From CAVQGZ01 sp964400785 (GTDB lineage Bacteria > Actinomycetota > Actinomycetes > Jiangellales > Jiangellaceae), in the NCBI GenBank assembly GCA_964400785.1, contig CAYNWB010000009.1, positions 1-64,000 of the forward strand: a DNA stretch of 64,000 nucleotides. The letters run 5' to 3'. The position numbers and the translations under genes were made by a program. Below, piece by piece: positions 44,066 through 52,772 of the stretch; within the stretch, counting starts at the first letter, position 1; each line of letters begins with the position of its first letter. The notes under the pieces were generated by a model that was not told where the DNA came from, made no database searches, and worked only from the letters and a program-made list of their open reading frames with translations.

Positions 44066-44799
44066 GCGGCTTTCCCCCACAGCAGCAGCACCGGCTGCTC
44101 GACCTGCAGGCGGTGGACTCGCGCGGTGACGCGCTCGACCAGCAGTGGCGTTCGCACCCTGCCGTGCAGGCGATCATCGACCTCACCGCGCGGCTCGACG
44201 AGCTCACGGCCGAGCTCGCCTCTGCCGAGCAGGTGGCCGCCGACGTGCGCGCGCGGGTGCGCTCGGCCGAGCGGGACGCCGACGGCATCAAGGCCCGGCA
44301 GCAGAAGGACCGCATGCGTCTGGACGCCGGCCAGGTCTCGTCCCCCCGGGAGCTGGAGAGCCTGCAGCACGAGATCGCCACGCTGCAGAGCAGGTTGGAC
44401 GACGTCGAGACCATCGAGCTCGAGGCGATGGAGGAGCTGGACGAGGCCGAGTCGGCTCTGGCGACGGTGCGCACCGACCTGGCCGCCGTCACCGCCGAAC
44501 GCGCGCGGCACGAGGCCGAGCTGGCCGAGGCGCGGTCGACGATCGACGCCGAGCGGGAGGCCCTTGCCGCCGATCGAGCCGAGGTCGTGGCCGACATCTC
44601 CGACGACCTGCTCGCGCGCTACGACCGGGCCCGTCGGCAGCACGGTGGGGTCGGTGTGGGTGCCCTGCGCAACGGTCGCTGCGAGGGGTGCCGGCTGGCA
44701 CTGACCGCGGCCGATCTCGCACGAGCCAAGACCGCTCCGCCCGACGAGCTGCTGCGCTGCGAGGAGTGCGGCCGCCTGCTCGTGCGGGTCGAGGACTGA
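44062..44799 (+). CDS. Coiled-coil protein with C-terminal C4 zinc ribbon
   Basis: This 245-residue protein is mostly a long heptad-rich coiled coil (about 10-185, rich in Ala, Glu, Arg and Leu). It ends in a zinc ribbon with CEGC (near 212) and CEEC (near 235). It matches the DUF164-type zf-RING_7 family, like Rv2229c. The function is unknown; nucleic-acid or scaffold roles have been suggested for relatives. It overlaps Nif3 by 4 bases and the RNase H gene by 1 base, so the three genes are translationally coupled. Confidence 0.9.
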   Translation: MSGFPPQQQHRLLDLQAVDSRGDALDQQWRSHPAVQAIIDLTARLDELTAELASAEQVAADVRARVRSAERDADGIKARQQKDRMRLDAGQVSSPRELESLQHEIATLQSRLDDVETIELEAMEELDEAESALATVRTDLAAVTAERARHEAELAEARSTIDAEREALAADRAEVVADISDDLLARYDRARRQHGGVGVGALRNGRCEGCRLALTAADLARAKTAPPDELLRCEECGRLLVRVED

Positions 44800-45875
44800 T
44801 GCCGCGCTCGCTCGTCGTCGAGGCTGACGGTGGCTCGCGGGGCAACCCCGGTCCAGCTGCGTTCGGCACGGTGGTCAAGGACGCCGAGACCGGTGAGGTG
44901 CTCGTCGAGCGCGCCGAGGCGATCGGCGTGGCCAGCAACAACGTCGCCGAGTACCGCGGCGTGATCGCGGGGCTTGAAGAGGCTCACCGCATCGACCCCG
45001 ATGCCGCGATCGACGTGCGGCTGGACTCGAAGCTGGTCGTCGAGCAGATGTCGGGTCGCTGGAAGATCAAGCACCCCGACATGCGCGAGCTGGCCCTGCA
45101 GGCCCGCGACATCCACGACATGTCGTCGATCACCTGGACGTGGGTGCCACGGGCGCAGAACGCCCATGCCGACCGGCTGCTCAACGAGGTGCTGGATGGC
45201 ACGTCGGCCGCTGCGGCTGAGGTGTCGCGCCGCCCGCTTCTGCGTCCGGCGTCGGTCGGTGAGCCGACCACGCTGTACCTGCTGCGTCACGGCGAGACGC
45301 CGCTCACCGTGCAGCGCCGCTTCTCCGGACGGGGTGGCGCGGACGTCGGGCTCACCGACGGGGGGCGTCGCCAGGCCGAGCGCGCCGCGACCGTGCTGGC
45401 CGACCGGCTCGCCGGGCAGCGACTCGCCGCGGTGGTGGCGTCCCCCTTGCTGCGCACCCGCCAGACCGCGCAGGTCGTCGCCGACCGGTTCGACCTGCCG
45501 GTGTCGACCGACGACGACCTTGCCGAGATGGCGTTCGGCCGCTGGGACGGCCTGACCTTCGCCGAGGCCCGGGCGCAGGACGTGGATCTCTTCGACGCGT
45601 GGCTGGCCGACCCCGCGCTCGCGCCTCCCGGCGGGGAGTCCCTGGTCGAGCTGGCCGAGCGGGTGGAGCAGGCCCGCGTTCGCCTGGTGCAGCGCTACGA
45701 GTCGGCCACGGTGCTGGTCGTCAGCCACGCGATGCCGGTCAAGACGCTGGTCAGCCATGCGCTGCAGGCACCCGTGCCGTCCGTGCATCGTGTGGACGTG
45801 ACACCTGCCTCGCTGGCCGAGGTGGCGTACTGGTCGGACGGTCGACCGAGCCTGCGCGCACTCGGTCTGTGCTGA
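44799..45875 (+). CDS. Bifunctional RNase H / acid phosphatase
   Basis: This 358-residue fusion joins a type I RNase HI domain (about 1-140) to a histidine phosphatase domain (about 160-358). The RNase H part has VEADGGSRGNPGPAAFG, the Glu in NVAEYRGVIAGLE and Asp in RLDSKLVVEQM; it cleaves RNA in RNA-DNA hybrids. The phosphatase part has LLRHGETPLT with the phospho-His and VVSHAMPVK. M. tuberculosis Rv2228c has the same architecture, with the second domain showing alpha-ribazole-phosphatase-like activity. ATG at 44799 overlaps the previous stop. Confidence 0.93.
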   Translation: MPRSLVVEADGGSRGNPGPAAFGTVVKDAETGEVLVERAEAIGVASNNVAEYRGVIAGLEEAHRIDPDAAIDVRLDSKLVVEQMSGRWKIKHPDMRELALQARDIHDMSSITWTWVPRAQNAHADRLLNEVLDGTSAAAAEVSRRPLLRPASVGEPTTLYLLRHGETPLTVQRRFSGRGGADVGLTDGGRRQAERAATVLADRLAGQRLAAVVASPLLRTRQTAQVVADRFDLPVSTDDDLAEMAFGRWDGLTFAEARAQDVDLFDAWLADPALAPPGGESLVELAERVEQARVRLVQRYESATVLVVSHAMPVKTLVSHALQAPVPSVHRVDVTPASLAEVAYWSDGRPSLRALGLC

Positions 45876-45904
45876 CGGCGCCGAGGTGGGCGTACCCTGA
45901 GCGG

Positions 45905-46292
45905 TGCGGGCGAGTCGGTCGGGCGGCCGCGTCGGGCGTCGTGAGGCGACCCGCCGAGGAAAGTCCGGGCTCCGCAGGGCAGGGTGGTTGCTAACGGCAA
46001 CCCGGGGTGACCCGCGGGACAGTGCCACAGAAAGCAGACCGCCGGTGCGGGCCTCGGCCCGGGCCGGTAAGGGTGAAACGGTGGTGCAAGAGACCACCAG
46101 CACGCGGGGTGACCCGCGTGGCTCGGTAAACCCCACCCGGAGCAAGGCCAGACAGGGAGCGTTCGAGGGCGGCCCGCCCGAGCTCCCGGGTAGGCCGCTA
46201 GAGGTCGGCGGCGACGCCGACCCGAGAGGGATGGTCGCCCCCGGCGCGTGAGCGCCGGGACAGAACCCGGCTTACAGACCGACTCGCCCGCC
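45905..46292 (+). ncRNA. rnpB: RNase P RNA (class A)
   Basis: This is the catalytic RNA that trims tRNA 5-prime leaders. The ends pair as P1 (GCGGGCGAGTCGGTC with GACCGACTCGCCCGC). The conserved blocks are clear: GAGGAAAGTCCGGGCTCC near 45957, ACAGTGCCACAGAAA, GGTAAGGGTGAAACGGTGG, and ACAGAACCCGGCTTACAG near 46260. It occupies the space between RNase H and the AarF kinase gene. The exact termini are approximate within a few bases. Confidence 0.96.
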
Positions 46293-46339
46293 CCACCCGC
46301 TCGTGTCAGCACGGTCGCTCACCGTCCTACCCTGGCCGT

Positions 46340-48292
46340 GTGCTCCTGCTGCTCAACGTGGCACTACTGCTGGGCTTCGCGGTCGCTGCGCGTGCGATGC
46401 TGGCCGCCCGCGGGGTGTCGTGGGCGCGCTTGGCGCTCGCCTCCGCCCTCGGATTCATCCTCGGGCTGACGATCGGGGGGCTGCTGGTACTGGGCCCGGA
46501 GCCCGACCTGACCGCTCTCGACGACGTCTCGGCGACCGAGTTCTACGTGGCTGCGCTGCCGTTCCAGCTGCTGATCACCATGGGCATGGTCGTGGTCTTC
46601 GAGCTGGTGCGCTCGCGACCCCGCACCCGTCATCGGCTCGCCCCGGTTCGCCCGGTGCAGGCGGTACGGCGTCGCGTCGCGATCGCGGGTCGCGGGCTGC
46701 AGGTCAGCCGGGTCGCGGCGAAGCAGGGTCTGACCGCCCGTGGCTCGGGTGGCAGTCCGCCCGCCGAGCAGGCTCGAGCCCTGCGCGCCTCGATCGAGGA
46801 TCTCGGTGGCGTGTACGTCAAGCTGGGCCAGCTGCTGGCGACCCGTCCCGACCTGCTGCCGCCTGAGGCAGTCGCCGAGCTCGGCCAGCTGCACGCGTCG
46901 GTGACGCCGTTGCCGATCGAGCAGGTACGAGAGGTGCTCGTCGCCGAGATCGGAGACCTCGACGCGGTCTTCGCGCACATCGACCCCGAGCCGTTGGGCT
47001 CCGCGTCGATCGCGCAGGTACACGTCGCGACCCTCACCGACGGCACCGAGGTCGTGGTGAAGGTGCAGCGACCCGGCCTCGAGCGCGACGTCGAGCGCGA
47101 CCTCGCCATCCTCGACTGGGTCGCCGGCGCCGCTGAGCGACGGCTGCCCATCGCCGCGTCCTACGGTGTTGCCGCGTTGGCCGACGACTTCGCCGAGGCG
47201 CTGCGCCTCGAGCTCGACTTTCGCAACGAGGCACGCGACGTGGCCGGTGTGGCCGCGGCTGTGGCCGACGTCGACGAGATCCGGGTGCCGGCCGTGCTCG
47301 ACCAGTACACGACACCGCGCGTGCTGGTCATGGAGCGCCTGCACGGACGTCCCGTGTCCGAGTGTGCCGATGAGCCCATCGCCGACGCCACCGCGCTCGC
47401 CGACGCGTTGTGCGACTCCCAGCTGCGGGCGATGATGCGCGGTCAGCGGTTCCACGGCGACCCGCACCCGGGCAACGTCCTGCTGCTCGACGACGGACGG
47501 CTCGGCCTCATCGACTTCGGCATGACCGGCAAGCTCGACTCGTTCGGACGGGCGTTCGTCGTCGAGCTGCTCGTCGCCATCCGCCTGCGCGACCCGGCGT
47601 TGATGTACGAGGCACTGGTCACCGGAGGCGCGGTCGACCTCGGCGAGAACCGCGAGCAGATCGAACGGGCACTGGCGGCCTTCATGGCGGCACACCTCGG
47701 ATCGTCGATGATCTCCGCAGACGCGATGACCGAGCTGCTGCGGCTCACCGCCGAGCTGGGCATCGCGCTGCCCGACCAGGCCTCGGTCATGTTCCGGGCG
47801 ATCGCCACCCTTGTGGGCACGCTGGAGACCCTCCGCCCGGACTACCCCTTCGTCGACCGCGTCTCGCAGGCTGCCGGCGTCGAGGTGCGGGCCGGCATGA
47901 TGCCGGCCTCGGTCGGCGAGCTGCTGCAGCGCGAGGCCACGACGCTGGCACCGTTCGTCCGGCGCCTGCCCCGGCACGTCGACCGCCTCGCCACCCAGCT
48001 CGAACGCGGTCAGCTCACCACGCGGGTCAGCCTGCTGAGCACGCCCTCGGACGTCCGCGTGCTCGAGCGCCTGCTGAACAAGGCGTTGCTGGTGGTGCTG
48101 GGCCTGGGCACCGTGGGTCTGGCGGTGCTGCTCATCCGCACCGAGACCGGTCCGGTGTTCGGGGAGCGCGACTTCTACCTGACCCAGCTGCTCGGCTGGG
48201 TCGCGCTGTTCTTCGGTGCGGTGCTGGTGCTGCGCTCGCTGCTCGACGTGCTGCGCCGCGGTTCGTCCGCGGGTGAACCCCCTCACCGGTGA
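46340..48292 (+). CDS. ABC1/AarF/UbiB-family atypical kinase
   Basis: This 650-residue protein has two N-terminal hydrophobic segments (about 2-45 and 70-90) and two C-terminal membrane helices (about 580-635) around an ADCK/UbiB kinase core. Core motifs are the KxGQ signature (VYVKLGQLLATRPDLLP), the Ala-rich loop LGSASIAQVHVA, the Lys in VVVKVQRPG, HGDPHPGN and IDFGM. Relatives support ubiquinone or lipid homeostasis, but a quinone role in this organism is inferred only. GTG start. The stop codon lies inside the first palindromic repeat (48287-48344). Confidence 0.9.
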   Translation: MLLLLNVALLLGFAVAARAMLAARGVSWARLALASALGFILGLTIGGLLVLGPEPDLTALDDVSATEFYVAALPFQLLITMGMVVVFELVRSRPRTRHRLAPVRPVQAVRRRVAIAGRGLQVSRVAAKQGLTARGSGGSPPAEQARALRASIEDLGGVYVKLGQLLATRPDLLPPEAVAELGQLHASVTPLPIEQVREVLVAEIGDLDAVFAHIDPEPLGSASIAQVHVATLTDGTEVVVKVQRPGLERDVERDLAILDWVAGAAERRLPIAASYGVAALADDFAEALRLELDFRNEARDVAGVAAAVADVDEIRVPAVLDQYTTPRVLVMERLHGRPVSECADEPIADATALADALCDSQLRAMMRGQRFHGDPHPGNVLLLDDGRLGLIDFGMTGKLDSFGRAFVVELLVAIRLRDPALMYEALVTGGAVDLGENREQIERALAAFMAAHLGSSMISADAMTELLRLTAELGIALPDQASVMFRAIATLVGTLETLRPDYPFVDRVSQAAGVEVRAGMMPASVGELLQREATTLAPFVRRLPRHVDRLATQLERGQLTTRVSLLSTPSDVRVLERLLNKALLVVLGLGTVGLAVLLIRTETGPVFGERDFYLTQLLGWVALFFGAVLVLRSLLDVLRRGSSAGEPPHR

Positions 48293-48344
48293 TCCACGGA
48301 TGATCCCTGCACGTTTCTGTGCAGCCATCGTCCGTGGATCACCG
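48287..48344. repeat. Stop-codon-overlapping hairpin repeat, copy 1
   Basis: A 58-base palindrome has arms beginning CGGTGATCCACGGA and ending TCCGTGGATCACCG, pairing at 23 of 26 positions around a GTTTCT loop. It includes the kinase stop codon (CGG TGA). A second copy starts in the same way at the stop of the next gene (49362). It could form a transcription terminator, or the paired copies could mark the ends of an inserted cassette. Confidence 0.8.
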
Positions 48345-48443
48345 CTGGAGGCAGCGTTCACAAGGGGCTCGGTCGTCGGCGTGGCGTCCACACGCGGCTG
48401 ATTCGGTGCCGCTCTCGTCGACGAGGACCGGCAACGTGCCACC

Positions 48444-49367
48444 ATGCGCGACCTCGCCTGGACGCGCGCGGCCGACCTGGCCGCGCAGCAGCACGGAGTC
48501 GTCACCCGGTCCCAGTGCCAGGCGCTCGGCCTGGACGACACGAGGCTCAGCCGCGCCACGAAGGCGAACGGGCGGTGGCAGCGGGTGCTCCCGGGCATCT
48601 ACTGCGTGTTCACCGGGCCGCTCACGTCCATGCAGCTGATGACCGCCGCGCTGCTCTTCGGTGGGCCCTCTGCGCAGCTCACCGGCATCACGGCACTGGT
48701 GCTGTACGGGTGCGTGTACGTGCCGAACGATCCGCGGGTGCACCTTCTTGTCCCCGCGGGTGTTCGACGTACGACGCGCCCGGGCATCCGTCTGCACCGC
48801 ACCGACCACGTGCCGCCACCGCGGCTGCGCCGAGAGATGCCGGTCAGTCCGCCCGATCGCGCGGCGATCGTCGCCGCACGGGGCCTGCGAAGCCTGCGCG
48901 ATGTGCGGGCGATGCTCAGCGAGGTCGTCCAACGTCGGCTGACCACCCTGGACGCACTCGATGCGGCCCTTGAGGACGGCTACTCGGCCGGCAGCGCGCT
49001 CCCCCGAAGGGTGCTGGCCGAGCTGGCTGCGGGTGTGCGCTCGGCTCCGGAGATCGAGTTCCGCGACCTGCTGGCCCGTCGTCCGGACCTCTTCGCGGGT
49101 GTCCGCTGGAACTACCGCATCTCACTGGCGGGCACCGTCGTCGTCGCAGATGCCTGCTGGCCGCAGGCGAGGGTCATCGTCGAGATCGACTCGATCGCCC
49201 ACCACGGGCTCGGCGACGGCCCCGAGTACACCGCCCGACGCCGCGCGGCACTCGTCGCGGCCGGGTGGACGGTGCTGTCGATCTCACCACGCCGACTGCG
49301 CACAGAGCCGGAGGCCGTGCTGGCTGAGCTTGCGGCGGTGCTGCACCGAGCAACCCCCACCCGGTGA
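48444..49367 (+). CDS. AbiEi-type winged-helix / DUF559 nuclease-like protein
   Basis: This 307-residue protein has an AbiEi_4 winged-helix N-terminal domain (about 8-60: HGVVTRSQCQALGL, RWQRVLPGIYCV). The C-terminal DUF559 domain (about 215-300) has a Vsr-like endonuclease pattern, with VADACWP, VEIDSIAHH and a Gly-Trp-Thr-Val strand. It is commonly annotated as a type IV toxin-antitoxin antitoxin, but no AbiEii nucleotidyltransferase toxin is adjacent, so a toxin-antitoxin role is doubtful. Both ends are flanked by related hairpins. Its stop codon lies within the second copy. Confidence 0.82.
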   Translation: MRDLAWTRAADLAAQQHGVVTRSQCQALGLDDTRLSRATKANGRWQRVLPGIYCVFTGPLTSMQLMTAALLFGGPSAQLTGITALVLYGCVYVPNDPRVHLLVPAGVRRTTRPGIRLHRTDHVPPPRLRREMPVSPPDRAAIVAARGLRSLRDVRAMLSEVVQRRLTTLDALDAALEDGYSAGSALPRRVLAELAAGVRSAPEIEFRDLLARRPDLFAGVRWNYRISLAGTVVVADACWPQARVIVEIDSIAHHGLGDGPEYTARRRAALVAAGWTVLSISPRRLRTEPEAVLAELAAVLHRATPTR

Positions 49368-49419
49368 TCCACGGAGGATTCCTTGACAGATGTGTGCAGG
49401 AATCGTCCGTGGATCATGA
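49362..49419. repeat. Stop-codon-overlapping hairpin repeat, copy 2
   Basis: The second copy of the repeat at 48287-48344 also begins CGGTGATCCACGGA on the stop codon of its upstream gene and ends TCCGTGGATCATG. The inner stem differs from copy 1 but stays paired (GATTCCT with AGGAATC), that is, both arms changed together. It lies between the AbiEi/DUF559 gene and the convergent flippase-kinase gene, where a bidirectional terminator would be useful. Confidence 0.8.
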
Positions 49420-49440
49420 GGGGACGGCCGCGCCGGCCGG

Positions 49441-51846
49441 CTAGATGGCGTCGCGGGCGGTGAGCCAGCGGAAGGCCACGAACCCGGGCAGGATCGGCAG
49501 CCAGAAGGTGGCCAGGCGGTAGAGGAAGACTCCGGCGAGCGCGGTGGGCGAGGCGATGCCGATGCCGGTCAGCGCGGCGAGCAGGATGGCCTCGACCGCG
49601 CCGACCCCACCGGGTGTCGGTGCAGCCGAGGCCACGGTGCCGGCCGTCAGGTACACCAGCGCCACGGCCGCGTAGCTGGTGTCGGCGCCGAAGGCCTGCA
49701 GGGAGAAGTAGAGGCACGCGGCGTAGCCGACCGACAGCACGGTGATGCCCACGAACAGCACGGAGACCTTCGCAGGGTTGCGCGCCACGGCGCCCATGGC
49801 CTGCGCGGAGTGCTGGAGCGCCGGCAGCACCTTCTCGCGCAGCAGCGTCCGCACTGTCGGGACGAGCAGCGTCAGACCCGCCACCGCAAGGATGCCGCCG
49901 GCGATCGCCAAGGCGGTCGGGCCCGATGGCAGCCTCGCGAGCTCTTCGTCGAGGGCGCCCTCGCGTCCCGCCCAGACTCCGACGATGCCCAGCATGAGGA
50001 TGTGGACGATGAACACGACCGCCTCTTTCGAGGCGATCGCCGACACCGCCACCGGACCGGCGAAGCCCCGCTTCTGCAGGTGGCGCAGGTTCAGGCCGAG
50101 CTGACCGAGACCGGGCGGTGCGAAAGTCGCCACGAACGAGGAGGCGAGCTGCACCGCAGTCATCTCGGTGAACGAGGTGCGACCGGGAGTCGCACCCGAC
50201 ATCGCCATGCCGACGCCCACGTAGGTCAGCGCGGAGGCCAGCAGTGCCGGTGCGACCCAGCGCCAGTCCGCGGCACGCACCGTCTCGATCATCTGCGGGA
50301 CGTCGGCCAGCTGCGGCAGCAAGAAGTACACCGCCACACCGAGGAGCGCGCCGATCAGCAGGTACTGCGGCTTGAGCCGCTCCACCTTCGCCAGCTCGGG
50401 CTCGGCCACACCGGTCACCCGACTCAGCTCGTCGACCAGTGGCTTGGCGCCGTCGGGCACCTTCTTCAGCGCGGCCTGAGTCTCGCCCGTCAGCGCCGCC
50501 GGCACCAGGCGGGTGAGAGCCTGCGTCAGCGGTTCGGTGCCGAGCACGGCGACGGCGGCGGCGACGGCACGGGGCGCGTCGGTGCGCACGTACGTGGCGG
50601 CCAGCAGCTCGGCGACGTCCCCGGCAAGAACCTGGTCGTCGGCAGCGGGCTGGCCGAAGTCGAAGTCGACCAGCCAGACCCGGCCCTCCGCGTCGAGCAC
50701 GAAGCTGCCCAGCTCGAGATCACGATGGGCGATGCGGGCCTCGCGCATGCCGGCCACCTGTGCCCAGCACTGCCGCAGCACGTCGTCGGTCAGATCGGCG
50801 TCGTCGAGGCTGCGCAGCGAGGTGCCGGCGACCTCGTCCACGGCCAGCACGACGTCGTCTCCGGCCAGCGGAACCAGTGCACGGACGTCGGGGGTGCGCA
50901 CGCCCCGCACGCCGCTGTAGACGCTGAGCAGAGCCTCGACGGCGACGGCGCGCCGCGCGGAGGAGTAGGCGGTGTCGTCACCGACGTCGCGCAGCCGCAC
51001 CCGCCGGTAGGCGCGGTACAGGGCATCGAGCTGCTGGCTCTCCCAGCCGACGACCTTGGCCCGCACCACACCGGCGTCGCTGTGGACGCGGTACTCCCAC
51101 GAGCCGAGCCTGCGGTCCAGGGTCTCGATCGCCTGCACCGACATGCCGGACTGCTCGAGGGCCAGGCGAACACCGGCGGCCGACGCGACCCGCACGGTGC
51201 GTCCGAAGCCCAGCAGCAGTGCGGACCCGACGACACCGCCGACCCCGATCGCCAGCACGACGTCCAGCGGCAGCACCGACGCGGTGAGCACACGCAGCAC
51301 AGCGAGGACGCCGAGCAGCATCCAGACGGCCCTCTGCCACCGTCGGGGCAGCTCGATGCCTGCGATGACCGCGAGTGCGGCGTACGTCGCCAGCGCGCCG
51401 CTCGGTGGAAAGGCCTCCGCCTCGACGAACGCCGTCTGCTGGCCGTCCGGCAGCGCTACGGTGCGCACCGGCACGGCTGTTCGGACCCAGTCGAAGGCCA
51501 GTGACGTGACCAGGATGGCGAGCGCGCCGATCCCGAGCGTTCGCCAACGCCGGGTGGCAGCCAGGGCAACCGGGGCGCCCAGGAACAACGACAGGTAGAG
51601 CACCGTGACGACGGCGACGACGAGCCCCGCGACGCTGGCTGGGATGCGGGAGAACCCCTCGATGAGGTCGGACTCGATGCCGGCCATGGTCTCGTCGAGT
51701 CCGGTCGCCAGAGCGAGGCCCAGGGCCAGCACAGCGCCGAACCACACCAGGCGCTTGATGTCGACCGGTGTGCGGCGATGGACGGTCTCGTGCATGTCGG
51801 GCGCCGACCCTGCTCGGGTGGCGGCCGAGGTCGTTGGGTCAGGCAC
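49441..51846 (-). CDS. LPG-synthase-type flippase fused to a kinase-like domain and a PAP2-like N half
   Basis: This 801-residue membrane protein has three parts. Residues 30-230 hold several helices arranged like a PAP2 phosphatase but without its catalytic His residues (FPPSGALATYAAL where FPSGH is expected). Residues about 255-440 form a soluble RIO/kinase-like domain with HRDLELGSFVLD and LVDFDFGQ. Residues 490-801 form the lysylphosphatidylglycerol-synthase/flippase transmembrane domain with FAPPGLGQLGLNLR and APTPGGVGAVEA. It probably handles a lipid or lipid-linked substrate (inference). It overlaps ppgK by 8 bases. Confidence 0.85.
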   Translation of the reverse strand: MPDPTTSAATRAGSAPDMHETVHRRTPVDIKRLVWFGAVLALGLALATGLDETMAGIESDLIEGFSRIPASVAGLVVAVVTVLYLSLFLGAPVALAATRRWRTLGIGALAILVTSLAFDWVRTAVPVRTVALPDGQQTAFVEAEAFPPSGALATYAALAVIAGIELPRRWQRAVWMLLGVLAVLRVLTASVLPLDVVLAIGVGGVVGSALLLGFGRTVRVASAAGVRLALEQSGMSVQAIETLDRRLGSWEYRVHSDAGVVRAKVVGWESQQLDALYRAYRRVRLRDVGDDTAYSSARRAVAVEALLSVYSGVRGVRTPDVRALVPLAGDDVVLAVDEVAGTSLRSLDDADLTDDVLRQCWAQVAGMREARIAHRDLELGSFVLDAEGRVWLVDFDFGQPAADDQVLAGDVAELLAATYVRTDAPRAVAAAVAVLGTEPLTQALTRLVPAALTGETQAALKKVPDGAKPLVDELSRVTGVAEPELAKVERLKPQYLLIGALLGVAVYFLLPQLADVPQMIETVRAADWRWVAPALLASALTYVGVGMAMSGATPGRTSFTEMTAVQLASSFVATFAPPGLGQLGLNLRHLQKRGFAGPVAVSAIASKEAVVFIVHILMLGIVGVWAGREGALDEELARLPSGPTALAIAGGILAVAGLTLLVPTVRTLLREKVLPALQHSAQAMGAVARNPAKVSVLFVGITVLSVGYAACLYFSLQAFGADTSYAAVALVYLTAGTVASAAPTPGGVGAVEAILLAALTGIGIASPTALAGVFLYRLATFWLPILPGFVAFRWLTARDAI

Positions 51847-52606
51847 CGCCGCTGAACCGCTCCTGCGCCACGACAGCAGCCCCGACGATGCCGGCGGTGT
51901 TGCGCAGCTCGGCGGGGATCAGCTCCGCCTGGGTCGAGATGAGCGGAAGGAACCGGTCGGCCTTACGGCTGATGCCACCACCGACGATGATGACGTCGGG
52001 CGAGGTGAGGAACTCCAGGTACGAGTAGTACTCCTGCAGTCGCGCGGCCCACGCCTCGTACGACAGCTGCTTGCGGTCCTTCACCGACGACGCCGCGTAC
52101 TTCTCCGCCGACTTGCCGTACATCTGCAGGTGGCCGAACTCGGTGTTGGGCACCAGCGCGCCGTCGTTGATCAGGGCCGTACCGATGCCGGTACCCAGCG
52201 TCGTGAGGATCACGACTCCGTCGCGTCCCTTGGCTGCCCCGTAGCGCACCTCGGCCAGCCCGGCCGCGTCGGCGTCGTTGAGCACCGCGACCTGCTGGCC
52301 GGTGGCCTCGTGCAGCAGCTCCTCCAGGTGGACGCCGACCCAGTGCTCGCCGAGGTTGGCCGCGGTGTACAGCACGCCGTGGCGCACCACGCCGGGGAAC
52401 GTGCAGCCGAACGGACCCGTCCACTCGGCCTGCTCGAGGATCTGCGCGATGATCGGCACGACGTTCTCGACGGTGGCCTTCTTCGGGGTCAGGATCTTGA
52501 TGCGCTCGCTGACGAACTCACCTGTCTGCAGGTCGACGCGCGCGCCCTTGATGCCGCTGCCGCCGATGTCGATGCCGAAGCTGACGCTGCGTCCGTGTTC
52601 CTCCAC
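51839..52606 (-). CDS. ppgK: Polyphosphate glucokinase (ROK family)
   Basis: This 255-residue actinobacterial ROK kinase phosphorylates glucose using polyphosphate, and usually ATP too. It has the phosphate loop GIDIGGSGIKGARVD, the catalytic Asp in LNDADAAGLAE, and the block LTTLGTGIGTALI followed by EFGHLQM. The length and these blocks match polyphosphate-dependent members. It lies upstream of the flippase-kinase gene, with which it overlaps, and is divergent from the AraC-type regulator by 166 bases. Confidence 0.93.
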   Translation of the reverse strand: MEEHGRSVSFGIDIGGSGIKGARVDLQTGEFVSERIKILTPKKATVENVVPIIAQILEQAEWTGPFGCTFPGVVRHGVLYTAANLGEHWVGVHLEELLHEATGQQVAVLNDADAAGLAEVRYGAAKGRDGVVILTTLGTGIGTALINDGALVPNTEFGHLQMYGKSAEKYAASSVKDRKQLSYEAWAARLQEYYSYLEFLTSPDVIIVGGGISRKADRFLPLISTQAELIPAELRNTAGIVGAAVVAQERFSGGA

Positions 52607-52772
52607 GGCGCAGACAGTAGTCGGTGCCGTGCGGCCGTCGGTCCCGCTAGTCGTTGGTGGTCGAGGTGGCGTACTGCAGGGCGACGGGTTCGATCGTGGC
52701 GAAGGAGGCGGGCGTGCACCGACGCGGGGCAGGCCTGGCGACCTGGCCTAGGCTCGCTCGTGGAGGAGTGCG

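Noticed and set aside
48444..49367. Functional type IV toxin-antitoxin system
   Set aside because: Only the AbiEi-like domain is present, fused to DUF559, and no AbiEii toxin gene lies on either side.
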